Below are positions 8,377-17,839 of a stretch of 64,000 nucleotides of DNA, piece after piece; the first letter of the stretch is position 1; every line of letters starts with the position of its first letter. Made by a program: the position numbers and the translations under genes. This DNA is from Shewanella colwelliana ATCC 39565. GTDB lineage: Bacteria > Pseudomonadota > Gammaproteobacteria > Enterobacterales > Shewanellaceae. The stretch lies in assembly GCF_000518705.1 (NCBI RefSeq), contig NZ_JAEC01000014.1, forward strand, positions 62,001-126,000. The letters run 5' to 3'. Below the pieces are notes generated by a model. The model did no database searches. It had not been told where the DNA came from and was given only the letters and a program-made list of their open reading frames with translations.

Positions 8377-9282
8377 ATGACAGAGCCAAGTGAACTCATC
8401 TATATGAGTGCCAAGCAAGTGGCTGAATATTTAGACCTTAATGAAAAAAAGGTCTACGCCATGGCCAACGACAGAATACTCCCTGCGACTAAGGTCACCG
8501 GTAAGTGGCTCTTTCCTAAAATCCTCATCGATAGATGGGTAATGGACTCTTGCCACAGCGGTATGTTGTCTGACCGTATGCATATTACAGGTAGTGATGA
8601 CCCACTGCTGTCGATGCTTGTGGCACGCTTGATGTCTCGTATAGGCAAGAGTGATCTCGTCAGCTATAGCTCAACTGGCTCACGTATGGGGTTAGATCTG
8701 TTGTCCCGTGGCTATGCCGATGTATGTACTTTGCATTGGGGCAATATCGAAGAGCGTAATATTCGCCACCCTGCACTATTAAAAGGTTACCCAAACCATC
8801 AACAGTGGGTCATGGTTCATGGATACACTCGCCAACAAGGCTTGATGATGCGCCCCGACATGCACCACAGATGTCAGGAGGAAGATAAAGTGATTGGACT
8901 ACCTTGGCGCTGGGTTGGACGGCAAACAGGTGCAGGCAGCCAGCAACACCTAGAACATTGGCTAATGAAGCAAGGGGCAAGTGTTGAACAGCTCAATATA
9001 TCCGTCACCGCCTACAGCGAACGGGAACTAGCGGGATTTATCGCACGCGATGAAGCTGATATTGGCTTTGGTTGCCAATCGGTAGCCATGGAAAGCGGTT
9101 TGAGTTTCGTTCCGTTAATCACTGAAGCCTTTGACTTTGTGATGCCTCAAGGAATCTATTTCCGCCGCCAGCTACAAGCCCTATTCGATATGTTAGGCAG
9201 TACGCAAACTCGACAGCTCGCCGCTCAGCTCGGTGGGTACGACCTTAGCCAATGCGGACAAATGCTGTGGACCGCAAATTAG
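8377..9282 (+). CDS. HTH regulator with periplasmic-binding-protein-like sensor domain
   Basis: About 301 residues. Residues 8-60 form an excisionase/MerR-like helix-turn-helix (SAKQVAEYLDLNEKKVYAMA...KWLFPKILIDRW). The rest (about 65-290) resembles the type-2 periplasmic-binding-protein fold used as a cytoplasmic sensor domain (PBP_like, PF12727), as in the ligand domains of some molybdate/tungstate-related regulators. There is no signal peptide, so it is a soluble regulator. It starts 27 bp after fdhD with AAGGA six bases before the ATG at 8377; a TTG codon just before it is less likely. Its position suggests it controls fdhD and/or the divergent fdh unit. The ligand is unknown; molybdate, tungstate or a cofactor is a guess. 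Confidence 0.8.
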   Translation: MTEPSELIYMSAKQVAEYLDLNEKKVYAMANDRILPATKVTGKWLFPKILIDRWVMDSCHSGMLSDRMHITGSDDPLLSMLVARLMSRIGKSDLVSYSSTGSRMGLDLLSRGYADVCTLHWGNIEERNIRHPALLKGYPNHQQWVMVHGYTRQQGLMMRPDMHHRCQEEDKVIGLPWRWVGRQTGAGSQQHLEHWLMKQGASVEQLNISVTAYSERELAGFIARDEADIGFGCQSVAMESGLSFVPLITEAFDFVMPQGIYFRRQLQALFDMLGSTQTRQLAAQLGGYDLSQCGQMLWTAN

Positions 9283-9377
9283 TCGACGCTATTTTTCAAT
9301 CTCTCAACCTAGCCTGCTAGGATTAAGTAGTATGTAATAGAACAGACACGCCATTTAAGGGCAGCCAGGGAGATAAT

Positions 9378-11264
9378 GTGGAAGCAGAGTTAAACGAGAT
9401 CCGATACTTTTTAGAACAGTACCCACCGTTTAACTCGCTACCTGAAGAGGTGATTGCGCAGGTAAGCCGTCAAGTCGAAATATCATACTATCGCAAAGAC
9501 ACCCCTATTATTCATTTTGGCGATGAGATCCATGATCTGTATGTGATTCGCAGCGGTGAGGTCGAGGTTTACCGTCGTAAAGGCGAGCTGTACAACCGGC
9601 TCGATACTGGCAATCTTTTTGGTCAAATGGGTCTACTCACCAACAATAAAGTGCGCTTTCCCGTTAAGGCTATTGAAGATACGCTAGTCTATTGCATTCC
9701 TGATGATGTTTTTCAGCAACTCTATGAGCAACATGATGTATTTGCCGATTTTGTCGAGGTGGCTGACAATGCTCGACTGCGTCAAGCAGTCTCTAACTCC
9801 AACAATCAAAATGATCTGACGACCTCTAAAGTTAGAACACTATTAACCCGCGAAGCGGCAACCATAGATAAGAACGAAAGTATCCAAAATGCTGCCGTGA
9901 TGATGGCTAGAGATAATGTTTCTTCATTGTTGGTGATTGATCCAACGGTGCTAGAAGATGAGGATGATAACTCTCCTTTAATGGGCATCATCACCGACAG
10001 AGACTTATGTACTCGTGTCCTGGCCGAGGGTATTGATCCATCCTGTGACGTTGGTTCAGTTGTCACCACCGAAGTCATTAGCCTAGATCATAACGCTTAT
10101 GTATATGAAGCGATGTTAATCATGCTCCGCTATAACGTGCACCACTTACCCATATTTAAAGGCAGTAATCCAATAGGCATCATTGAAGCGACCGACATTG
10201 TTCGCTACGAGTCACAAAGCTCCCTACTGATCGTCAGCAGTATTTTTCAGCAGCAGTCCCTCGAAGAGTTAGCCCTCATCGCGTCACAAGTTAAAGATAG
10301 CTTTGTTCGCCTAGTGCATGAAGATGCCAACTCTCATATGGTTGGCAGCGCAATGTCTGTGATTGGACGCAGCTTTAAGCAACGCATATTAGAGCTAGCA
10401 GAAGAGAAGTATGGCCCCCCACCGGTGCCATACTGTTTTCTTGCACTGGGCTCTATGGGCCGCGATGAGCAACTGGTTGTCACCGATCAAGATAACGCAA
10501 TAATCTTGGATGAGACTTTCAATAAGGCATTGCATGATGATTATTTTGCTAACTTAGCTAAATTCGTCTGTGATGGACTCAATCAATGCGGTTACACCTA
10601 TTGTACTGGTGACATTATGGCCACCAATCCAACCTGGCGTATGACACGCAAAGAGTGGGAAGCATGTTTTGCCGACTGGATCGACGACCCCAACCCTAAA
10701 GCACTACTCAACGCCTCAATTTTCTTTGACCTTGATGGTGTATACGGCAAGCTCAAATGGGCCGAACAACTCAATGGCTTTATTGTTCGCCGCGCGCGAA
10801 AAAACAATCGCTTCCTCGCCTGCCTTGCGAGAAATGCGCTCAATCGCACGCCACCACTCGGTTTTTTCAAAGACTTCGTCATGGAAAAAGATGGTCGCCA
10901 CAATAACTCGATTAACCTTAAAAGCCGTGGCACGGCGCCGCTTGCGGATCTTATTCGCGTTCATGCGCTGGCGGTAGGCTCTCGTGCTCGCAACTCATTT
11001 GAACGACTCGATGACATCATCGATGCCAGCATACTGCCTAAAGGGCGTGCTCAAGATTTACGTGATGCGATGGAGTTTATTTCTATGGTACGAATTCGCC
11101 ATCAAGCCTTAGACGTAGAGGAAGGCATCGAAGCCGATAACAATATCGAACCAGAAAACCTATCAGACTTTGAACGACGTAACCTTAAAGACGCATTCCA
11201 GATTTTAAGTAATGGACAAAACTTCCTTAAATTCCGTTACCAAGCTAATAATCAATTTAAGTGA
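9378..11264 (+). CDS. cNMP-binding / CBS-pair / DUF294 nucleotidyltransferase-like protein
   Basis: 628 residues in four blocks: a cyclic-nucleotide-binding-type beta barrel (about 15-130), a CBS pair (about 150-280) with GIITDRDL and GIIEATDIV strands, a DUF294 nucleotidyltransferase core with GSMGRDE at 358-364 and the metal-type DQD at 370-372, and a helical DUF294 C-terminal domain (about 480-625). Proteins of this layout are soluble and thought to act as nucleotide-controlled nucleotidyltransferases or signalling switches; the substrate is not known. The start is GTG at 9378 with GGGAG before it. The stop overlaps the region of the exonuclease start, so both are one unit. Confidence 0.85.
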   Translation: MEAELNEIRYFLEQYPPFNSLPEEVIAQVSRQVEISYYRKDTPIIHFGDEIHDLYVIRSGEVEVYRRKGELYNRLDTGNLFGQMGLLTNNKVRFPVKAIEDTLVYCIPDDVFQQLYEQHDVFADFVEVADNARLRQAVSNSNNQNDLTTSKVRTLLTREAATIDKNESIQNAAVMMARDNVSSLLVIDPTVLEDEDDNSPLMGIITDRDLCTRVLAEGIDPSCDVGSVVTTEVISLDHNAYVYEAMLIMLRYNVHHLPIFKGSNPIGIIEATDIVRYESQSSLLIVSSIFQQQSLEELALIASQVKDSFVRLVHEDANSHMVGSAMSVIGRSFKQRILELAEEKYGPPPVPYCFLALGSMGRDEQLVVTDQDNAIILDETFNKALHDDYFANLAKFVCDGLNQCGYTYCTGDIMATNPTWRMTRKEWEACFADWIDDPNPKALLNASIFFDLDGVYGKLKWAEQLNGFIVRRARKNNRFLACLARNALNRTPPLGFFKDFVMEKDGRHNNSINLKSRGTAPLADLIRVHALAVGSRARNSFERLDDIIDASILPKGRAQDLRDAMEFISMVRIRHQALDVEEGIEADNNIEPENLSDFERRNLKDAFQILSNGQNFLKFRYQANNQFK

Positions 11265-11272
11265 GCTCATTC

Positions 11273-11992
11273 ATGCTGAAAAAGCTACTTTCGCCTCCGA
11301 CGATTGACTGGCAAGGCAAGTTTCAACAGAAACTCAAAGTCATTACCCATAAAGTACTGCGAGACTATTACGCCACGCCGTTGCCTTTAGGCAACACACC
11401 AATAGGTGAAGTGGAGTTTCTCGCCATGGATTTTGAAACGACAGGTTTGAACCCCGACAAAGACGATATCATCAGCATAGGCACAGTACCGTTTAACTTA
11501 CAGCGTATCTTCATCAACCGGGCACAATCTTGGACAGTCAGACCAAGAGAGAAGTTAGCAGAGGAATCTGTTATTATTCATGGGATTACTCACACTGACA
11601 TTTTAGATGCGCCAGATTTATCCGCCATCTTTGAGCAGGTTCTGCAGGAGATGGCAGGCAAAATCATCGTCGTCCATTGCCATCAGATAGAGCGGCAATT
11701 TTTCGAAACAGCACTCATGGCGCGCATCAATAAAGGGATAGAGTTCCCTGTTGTCGACACCATGGCGCTCGAATCAAGCATACAACGTCAGCAGTATGGT
11801 GGGGTTTGGAATAGGCTAAAAGGCACTAAACCACAATCAATTAGGCTCGGCTCAAGCCGACATCGTTATGGCCTGCCTGCCTACTCACCTCATCACGCTT
11901 TGACTGATGCCATTGCTACTGCTGAATTACTGCAAGCGCAAATCGCCCATCACTATAAGGCCACATCAGCCATCGACAATTTTTGGCAATAA
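11273..11992 (+). CDS. DEDDh 3'-5' exonuclease (DNA polymerase III epsilon-like)
   Basis: About 239 residues with an RNase T/DnaQ-type exonuclease fold. The first acidic motif is AMDFETTG (Asp and Glu near residues 53 and 55), a middle Asp-containing motif is in the VHCHQIERQFF region, and the C-terminal HALTDAIATAELL supplies the His and Asp of the DEDDh set. It lacks the partner-binding tail of true DnaQ. A GTG at 11261 overlapping the previous stop is possible, but the ATG at 11273 has GTGAG seven bases upstream. The pairing with a cNMP/CBS/DUF294 protein recurs in gammaproteobacteria (known association), so the two may act together in nucleotide or DNA turnover; this is inference. Confidence 0.85.
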   Translation: MLKKLLSPPTIDWQGKFQQKLKVITHKVLRDYYATPLPLGNTPIGEVEFLAMDFETTGLNPDKDDIISIGTVPFNLQRIFINRAQSWTVRPREKLAEESVIIHGITHTDILDAPDLSAIFEQVLQEMAGKIIVVHCHQIERQFFETALMARINKGIEFPVVDTMALESSIQRQQYGGVWNRLKGTKPQSIRLGSSRHRYGLPAYSPHHALTDAIATAELLQAQIAHHYKATSAIDNFWQ

Positions 11993-12018
11993 AAAAGGAG
12001 GGTAACCCTCCTTTTTTA
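11991..12018. terminator. Bidirectional intrinsic terminator
   Basis: GGAGGG-TAA-CCCTCC stem flanked by six A residues on the left and six T residues on the right. It serves both the exonuclease gene (plus) and the BCCT gene (minus), which converge here. Confidence 0.9.
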
Positions 12019-12032
12019 TTAATTACTGCCAA

Positions 12033-13604
12033 TTAAAAGCGTTCGGTTCGCATACCTTTTATCAAACTAACGCACATCAATAACAATATCACCGTAAAGG
12101 GTAAGGCGGTTGATATCGCCCCAGCCTGTAAGGCTTCAATGGCCTCTGTACCACCAATCCACAACAGTGCGATCGCAATGGCGCCCTCAAGGACTGCCCA
12201 GAATACACGTTGCGGAACAGGTGCATCGATCTTACCGCCAGAAGTAATACTATCAATGACTAACGAGCCAGAGTCAGATGAGGTAATAAAGAACACCAGC
12301 ACCAAAATGACGGCAATAACCGATAGCAAGGTACCAAACGGCAATACATCAAACATCTGGAACATGGCTAAAGGTACATCGGTGAGCCCTTTAGTTCCCA
12401 ACTCTCCCACCTTATTGATCACCTGATCAATCGCCATACCGCCAAATACTGACATCCAGATAAGCGTCACAAACGTAGGCACCAACAACACCGCGGTTAA
12501 AAACTCTCTTATCGTACGCCCTTTAGATACTCGAGCGATAAACATACCGACAAAAGGTGACCAAGAGATCCACCAAGCCCAGTAAAACACAGTCCAGCCT
12601 TGGAACCACGCCTCATCAGTGCGTCCATGAGGGTTACTCAGTGGAATTATGTTCTCAACATAAGAGATAAGCGTAGTGGAAATAGACCCCAAACTAATGG
12701 CATAGCCTATCATCGCTACCAGAATCAGTAACAAAAACGCCACCAGCATATTGATGTTACTAATCACCTTCACACCACCATCGATTCCGCGGACAACAGA
12801 AACGACTGCAAGCATAGTCACCGCAAGGATCACGACAATCTGTAAACCGAGTCCTGGATCAATGCCAAACACATGATGAATACCACTTGCCGCCTGTTGC
12901 GCGCCGAGTCCTAAGGAGGTTGCTAAGCCAAACAGCGTCGCTAATACCGCAAGAATATCGACAATATGACCAGGCCAGCCCCATGCTCTGTCACCCAACA
13001 GTGGGTAAAAGATTGAGCGAATAGATAAAGGCAGCCCTTTGTTGTAAGTGAAGAAAGCTAATGACAATGCCACCACACCATAGATAGCCCAAGGATGAAG
13101 CCCCCAGTGGAACATGGTTGCACCCAGCGCTAATTTAGCGGCTTCTGGCGTATTAGGCTCAACGCCTAACGGCGTTTCATACCACCCAGTGAAATACGCA
13201 ACGGGCTCAGCCACACTCCAAAACATCAAGCCGATACCCATACCGGCAGCAAACAACATTGATAACCAAGATATAAAGGAGTAATCAGCGGTCGCTTCTT
13301 TACCACCTAAGCGTATTCTGCCAAACGGTGACAAAATCAAGGCTAAACAAAATATAACGAAAATATTGCCAGACCAGATGAATAGCCAATCAAACGAGCC
13401 AATGATCTTCCATTTAATGCCATCCAACGCGGCTTTCGCGGTTTCCGGATCGACCACTAATGTTGCTATGAGAAAAGCAACAATTAACCCGGCACAAATC
13501 CCAAAGACGGGGTTATGAATATCAAACCCCCATTTCTGCACATTATCCTGCCCGACAGTGTAGTCAGTGCTATCGATACTGTACTTATCATTTCCTTTTG
13601 TCAT
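12033..13604 (-). CDS. BCCT-family betaine/choline/carnitine transporter
   Basis: A 523-residue inner-membrane protein with about 12 hydrophobic segments. Family signatures are MFWSVAEPVAYFTGW, GLHPWAIY, and the tryptophan-rich WTVFYWAWWISWSPFVG followed by MFIARVSKGRTIREF, all typical of sodium- or proton-coupled transporters of quaternary ammonium compatible solutes. Substrate cannot be named from sequence; glycine betaine or choline uptake in a marine organism is likely. No Bet pathway genes are adjacent. The ATG at 13604 has GGAGA upstream; a TTG five codons earlier is less likely. Confidence 0.92.
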   Translation of the reverse strand: MTKGNDKYSIDSTDYTVGQDNVQKWGFDIHNPVFGICAGLIVAFLIATLVVDPETAKAALDGIKWKIIGSFDWLFIWSGNIFVIFCLALILSPFGRIRLGGKEATADYSFISWLSMLFAAGMGIGLMFWSVAEPVAYFTGWYETPLGVEPNTPEAAKLALGATMFHWGLHPWAIYGVVALSLAFFTYNKGLPLSIRSIFYPLLGDRAWGWPGHIVDILAVLATLFGLATSLGLGAQQAASGIHHVFGIDPGLGLQIVVILAVTMLAVVSVVRGIDGGVKVISNINMLVAFLLLILVAMIGYAISLGSISTTLISYVENIIPLSNPHGRTDEAWFQGWTVFYWAWWISWSPFVGMFIARVSKGRTIREFLTAVLLVPTFVTLIWMSVFGGMAIDQVINKVGELGTKGLTDVPLAMFQMFDVLPFGTLLSVIAVILVLVFFITSSDSGSLVIDSITSGGKIDAPVPQRVFWAVLEGAIAIALLWIGGTEAIEALQAGAISTALPFTVILLLMCVSLIKGMRTERF

Positions 13605-13949
13605 CGATTCTCTCCGCAAAAAACTAAAGAACCACCACCAGGAAAGTCCCCTGCTGACAGCAAAAGTGATTTGAACTCATAGTAATATAATTAAAAAAAA
13701 CACAGCCCATTGTAACGCCAAGATTAGTAACGTCCAATTTAAAGCACTTTTTATTAGTGAAATATGACCTAAAGCAGCATTTTTTGACAATACTACAATC
13801 ATAGCAACTAAGCTTCACTCCAGCTTTTTTGTTATAGCTATAACTAAAAACCCCGTTAGCGCCAGCCAGTAAAAGAGTTTGCGGCAAGCGGCTAACTGAT
13901 CGCTATCACCGCTTCATTCGTACAGTGTAAAAATAGATAAGGAATATTT
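13605..13949. other. AT-rich intergenic region between the BCCT gene and folX
   Basis: 345 bp of divergent leader DNA. It holds a 14-bp perfect palindrome GTTATAGCTATAAC at 13831-13844 and a TTGACA hexamer at 13784-13789 without a good -10 partner. A minus-strand reading frame here has no ribosome site or recognisable protein. I infer promoters for both neighbours but cannot place them exactly. Confidence 0.5.
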
Positions 13950-14342
13950 ATGAATATTAGTCTGGCGAAAATCCATATCAGTAACTTAAGGCTTAGAACC
14001 TTCATTGGCTTCAATCCTGAAGAAAGAGAGAAGCAACAAGATGTGGTGATTAACATCGACATTCATTATCCAGCATCACTGTCAGCGCAATCTGACAGCG
14101 TCGAGGATGCCCTCAACTACAAGGTGGTTACTAAAAAGGTCATTCAACATGTCGAAGAAGGTCGTTTTCTTTTGCTGGAAAAATTGGTCTCAGATATTCT
14201 CGCCATCAGCTGCGAACATCCGTGGGTGCGCTACTGCCAGGTTAAGGTAGACAAGCCACATGCACTCAGATTTGCCGACTCGGTATCGCTATCACTCGAG
14301 GCCCACCTCGATAGCGACAGCTCAGTTAATCCTTTTAAATAA
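13950..14342 (+). CDS. folX: Dihydroneopterin triphosphate 2'-epimerase (FolB/FolX family)
   Basis: A 130-residue member of the FolB/FolX tunnelling fold ([24 protein letters not shown]; then [13 protein letters not shown] and [11 protein letters not shown]). FolX epimerises dihydroneopterin triphosphate (the GTP cyclohydrolase product) towards dihydromonapterin triphosphate. The folE and folM genes directly downstream make the epimerase assignment better than a FolB aldolase, although both activities exist in the family. AAGGA precedes the ATG. It leads a three-gene operon with a 14-bp gap to folE. Confidence 0.88.
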   Translation: MNISLAKIHISNLRLRTFIGFNPEEREKQQDVVINIDIHYPASLSAQSDSVEDALNYKVVTKKVIQHVEEGRFLLLEKLVSDILAISCEHPWVRYCQVKVDKPHALRFADSVSLSLEAHLDSDSSVNPFK

Positions 14343-14356
14343 TCGGAGTCATCATC

Positions 14357-14992
14357 ATGCATTCATCCGCGGAGCAAGTTAAACAGGCATTGATTGAGCG
14401 TGGTTTAGAAACACCATTAGTGGCATCTCAGCTCAACAGTCAGCAAAAATATGAGCGTATCAAAGGGCTGATGACTGAAGTTGTCGCCACACTGGGGTTA
14501 GACCTGAATGACGACAGCTTACAAGAAACTCCACACCGTATTGCCAAAATGTATGTTAACGAGGTGTTTGCTGGGCTCGACTACAATAACTTTCCAGCCA
14601 TCGCTCAGATTGACAACAAAATGGGGGTCGACGAAATGGTAAAGGTCAGCGATATAAGCCTGACCAGCACCTGTGAACACCACTTTATCACCATAGATGG
14701 CATGGCAAAGGTAGCCTATATTCCCAAAGAGAAAATTATTGGGCTATCGAAAATTAATCGTATCGTGCGCTTCTTCTCTCAGCGCCCTCAGGTGCAGGAG
14801 CGATTGACGCAACAAATTCTCGTGGCATTGCAAACCCTGCTAAACACTCAGGATGTGGCAGTATCCATCGCAGCGACCCATTACTGCGTCAAGTCTCGCG
14901 GCATCATGGATAGCCAGTCATCGACACAAACCACCGCGCTAGGTGGATGTTTTAAAACAAATTCACATACAAGAGCCGAATTTCTTGGTTAA
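14357..14992 (+). CDS. folE: GTP cyclohydrolase I
   Basis: A 211-residue enzyme that converts GTP to 7,8-dihydroneopterin triphosphate, the first pterin step. Zinc ligands are visible in STCEHHF (Cys106, His109 region) and HYCVKSRG; the conserved [23 protein letters not shown] segment is intact. It lies between folX and folM, so this copy may be dedicated to tetrahydromonapterin rather than folate, though it could serve both. Confidence 0.95.
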   Translation: MHSSAEQVKQALIERGLETPLVASQLNSQQKYERIKGLMTEVVATLGLDLNDDSLQETPHRIAKMYVNEVFAGLDYNNFPAIAQIDNKMGVDEMVKVSDISLTSTCEHHFITIDGMAKVAYIPKEKIIGLSKINRIVRFFSQRPQVQERLTQQILVALQTLLNTQDVAVSIAATHYCVKSRGIMDSQSSTQTTALGGCFKTNSHTRAEFLG

Positions 14993-15028
14993 ATAGACCA
15001 AGCGCTTCCATTCATTAACAGGAACATC

Positions 15029-15736
15029 ATGCAGCCAACCATTTTAATTACCGGTGTAGGCAAACGTATCGGTTTGTACCTTGCCAATGACTTTATCGCC
15101 CGGGGGTACCACGTGATCGGCACCTTTCGTAGCCATTACGCCAGTATCGATACCTTAAGCGAAGCCGGCGCAGATCTTTACTGCTGCGACTTTAACCAAG
15201 CCGATGAAGTCGACACCTTTATTGATGCCATCGCTAGCAAATATCGTCAGCTTGATGCCATCATTCATAACGCGTCACAATGGTTGCCAGACAATAGTCC
15301 CTTAGCTGCCAGCGACGTAATGGAACAAATGATGCGGGTGCATGTCACTGCCCCTTATCAGATAAACCTCGGCTTAGAGAAACTACTTACAACGGGAGAG
15401 CGATTGACAGACATCATTCATCTCACGGATTACGTGGCAACGAAAGGCAGTAAAAAGCATATCGCTTATGCTGCTAGCAAAGCGGCACTAGAGAATATGA
15501 CCCTCTCCTTTGCTACCAAGTTGGCCCCCAAAGTTAAGGTCAACAGTATCGCGCCCGCCCTTATCTGTTTTAATGACCATGATGATGAAGACTACAAACA
15601 GCAAGCGTTAGCAAAATCATTATTAGAGCGAGAAGCAGGAGAGATTGAAGTGCTCAATGCCGTCAACTATCTGCTGGGCAGTCATTATGTGACAGGTCGT
15701 TCGTTAGCACTCGATGGTGGACGCCATCTAAAATAG
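15029..15736 (+). CDS. folM: Dihydromonapterin reductase, short-chain dehydrogenase
   Basis: A 235-residue SDR enzyme. It has the FolM-type cofactor loop TGVGKRIGLYLA, an NAS active-site motif (IHNASQW), catalytic YxxxK in YAASKAAL and a C-terminal GRSLALDGGRHL. FolM reduces dihydromonapterin to tetrahydromonapterin using NADPH. Together with folX and folE this completes the tetrahydromonapterin branch, whose product serves as cofactor for phenylalanine hydroxylase in Pseudomonas. A phenylalanine hydroxylase gene is not in this window. Confidence 0.9.
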   Translation: MQPTILITGVGKRIGLYLANDFIARGYHVIGTFRSHYASIDTLSEAGADLYCCDFNQADEVDTFIDAIASKYRQLDAIIHNASQWLPDNSPLAASDVMEQMMRVHVTAPYQINLGLEKLLTTGERLTDIIHLTDYVATKGSKKHIAYAASKAALENMTLSFATKLAPKVKVNSIAPALICFNDHDDEDYKQQALAKSLLEREAGEIEVLNAVNYLLGSHYVTGRSLALDGGRHLK

Positions 15737-15810
15737 CGGCATCCGGTGTAGCGGCGCTAGCAGGCAATACCAATCAGTACCGCCCCAAACTAGCGTAACT
15801 TAATCAGTCG

Positions 15811-16587
15811 CTACTTACTGCAAACCGGGCAACTCTGTTGCTTGCCCAGTTTCATTTCTCGAAACTCCATGGTCATCGCATCAATCATTAAGATTCGCCC
15901 CACTAAAGGCTTACCCATGTGTGTAATCACCTTAATCGCTTCCACCGCCTGCAAGCAGCCAATCATACCAACCACGGGAGCTAGGATACCCGACTCGACA
16001 CAGGTCAATTGTTGATCGCCAAATAGCTTGCTGTAACAGTGATAACACGGAGAGTCATCTTGGTAATCAAATACCGTCACAGTGCCTTCCATGCGAATGG
16101 CTGCCGCTGACACCAAAGGGACTTTATGCTTAAAACAACTTTGATTGAGCTGCTCACGCACGCTGATATTGTCGGTGCAATCCATCACGAGTTCATGTTC
16201 TGCCACCAGCGCATCTATCTCTGGATCATCGAGTACGGCGTTAATGGTGGCAATTTCGATATGCGGATTGAGTTGAGTCAGGGTTTCCTTAGCCGACTCA
16301 ACCTTAGCTTGGCCTACGTTATGATCTTGGTGGAGCACCTGACGCTGTAAGTTTGAAATTTCAACCGTGTCAAAGTCTACAATGGTCATCTTACCAACAC
16401 CCGCTACCGCAAGATATTGGCAAGCTGCACAGCCTAATCCACCCGCACCGATAACCAATACCTTAGTGAGCTTAAGTTTCTCCTGCCCTTCAAAGTCCAT
16501 GGCCTTAATAGAGATTTGCCGGCTATATCGTAAGATCTCACTATCAGACAAGATCTCATCACTATCAACACTAGAGGTCATCAGCAT
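15811..16587 (-). CDS. moeB: Molybdopterin-synthase adenylyltransferase (ThiF/MoeB family)
   Basis: A 258-residue E1-like enzyme that adenylates the C terminus of the small molybdopterin synthase subunit MoaD. Visible are the ATP-binding GAGGLGC, the NLQRQVLHQ segment, MDCTDNISVREQLN, and a zinc site made of CYHC (mid-protein) and CPVC at the C terminus. It follows moeA with a 7-bp gap. ThiF is the closest alternative, but the moeA neighbour and C-terminal zinc pair favour MoeB. An ATG two codons downstream is possible. Confidence 0.93.
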   Translation of the reverse strand: MLMTSSVDSDEILSDSEILRYSRQISIKAMDFEGQEKLKLTKVLVIGAGGLGCAACQYLAVAGVGKMTIVDFDTVEISNLQRQVLHQDHNVGQAKVESAKETLTQLNPHIEIATINAVLDDPEIDALVAEHELVMDCTDNISVREQLNQSCFKHKVPLVSAAAIRMEGTVTVFDYQDDSPCYHCYSKLFGDQQLTCVESGILAPVVGMIGCLQAVEAIKVITHMGKPLVGRILMIDAMTMEFREMKLGKQQSCPVCSK

Positions 16588-16594
16588 TTACCTA

Positions 16595-17839
16595 TTAACA
16601 GAGCACTGAATTGAAAGGTTCGACGGTCACCAAGCTACCATCAGCCACATCACCCTGCTCTTGCGATAGAATCACAAAACAGTTTGCGAGACTCATAGAG
16701 GTCAACATACCAGAACCTTGCCCTCCCGTGATGCAAACTTGCGCCTGTCCCTGCTCGTCATGACTCAAGATACCTCGTTGATATTCAACCCGGCCCGGAT
16801 GTTTACGCACACAGCCTTTTAGTTGGGCTTGCATCTGCAGTGGCTTCGCTTGCGGTAGCCCTTGCATTTTGTTGATTAAAGGCCATACCAGCTTATAAAA
16901 GGTCACCATAGAAGATACTGGATTTCCTGGAAGCCCACAGAAAACCGCGTCACCCAAACGGCCAAATGCAAACGGTTTACCGGGTTTAATGGCCAACTTC
17001 CAGAAGGTAATTTCTCCCTCTTCATCCAAAACCTGTTTGGTGTAATCGGCATCTCCTACCGATACGCCACCCGAGGTCAGTACCATATCAGCCCTTGCTG
17101 CGGCAGTACGAAAAGCGTTACGGATCGCCTCAGGATCATCTTCAATCACGCCCAAATCGATCCATTCAACATTGGCACGACTTAAAAGCCCTTGAATGCT
17201 ATAGCGGTTGGAATCATAAATTTGCCCAGGTGCTAACTCGCTTCCCACAGGACGTAACTCATCTCCCGTTGAAAAGAATGCCACTTTAACCTGACGGCTA
17301 ACCCGCACTTGGCTAGTACCAATGGTCGCTAACACTCCCATCTCAGCAGCGCCGATCTGAGTACCTGAACTTAATACTTTGCCGCCTGTTTTGACCTCTT
17401 CACCCCGATAACGAATATTGGCACCAACAGCTTTTGGAGCTTCTATCGAAATCAGCTCCTCATTTGCGATCACTTTCTCTTGCATCTGTACCGTGTCATA
17501 GCCAACAGGAACTGGCGCACCAGTCATGATGCGTACGCAGGTATTGGGCTTTGCTTCACCTTCAAAAGGATGGCCTGCAAACGATTGGCCTATCAGGATT
17601 AACGGCTCATTATTAGCGAGATCTTCAAAGCGAAACGCATAACCGTCCATTGCCGAATTATTAAATGGTGGTAAATCGATGCTAGATGCCAGATCTTCCG
17701 CCAGCACCCGACCCAACGCATAAGGCAGTTGCACCATCTCAGAGTCATCTAGCGGCATAACTTGGTCGAGGAGTTTAATGATGGCTTCATCAGGATGCAT
17801 AAGGCTTGGCTGTGAACATGGATCGGCTTTCATGGGCAT
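16595..17839 (-). CDS. moeA: Molybdopterin molybdenumtransferase MoeA
   Basis: 414 residues. MoeA inserts molybdate into adenylylated molybdopterin to give active molybdenum cofactor. Domain markers are the N-terminal LPYALGRVLAEDLASSIDLPPFNNSAMDGYA, the MTGAPVPVGYD loop, the catalytic-domain SGGVSVGDADY, KPGKPFAFG and the GLPGNPVSS loop. AAGG precedes the ATG at 17839. It forms a moeA-moeB operon. The cofactor serves formate dehydrogenase encoded at the left of this window. Confidence 0.95.
   Translation of the reverse strand: MPMKADPCSQPSLMHPDEAIIKLLDQVMPLDDSEMVQLPYALGRVLAEDLASSIDLPPFNNSAMDGYAFRFEDLANNEPLILIGQSFAGHPFEGEAKPNTCVRIMTGAPVPVGYDTVQMQEKVIANEELISIEAPKAVGANIRYRGEEVKTGGKVLSSGTQIGAAEMGVLATIGTSQVRVSRQVKVAFFSTGDELRPVGSELAPGQIYDSNRYSIQGLLSRANVEWIDLGVIEDDPEAIRNAFRTAAARADMVLTSGGVSVGDADYTKQVLDEEGEITFWKLAIKPGKPFAFGRLGDAVFCGLPGNPVSSMVTFYKLVWPLINKMQGLPQAKPLQMQAQLKGCVRKHPGRVEYQRGILSHDEQGQAQVCITGGQGSGMLTSMSLANCFVILSQEQGDVADGSLVTVEPFNSVLC

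Noticed and set aside
13624..13887. An 87-codon minus-strand frame between BCCT and folX
   Set aside because: AT-rich, no ribosome site, random-looking sequence in a divergent leader region.
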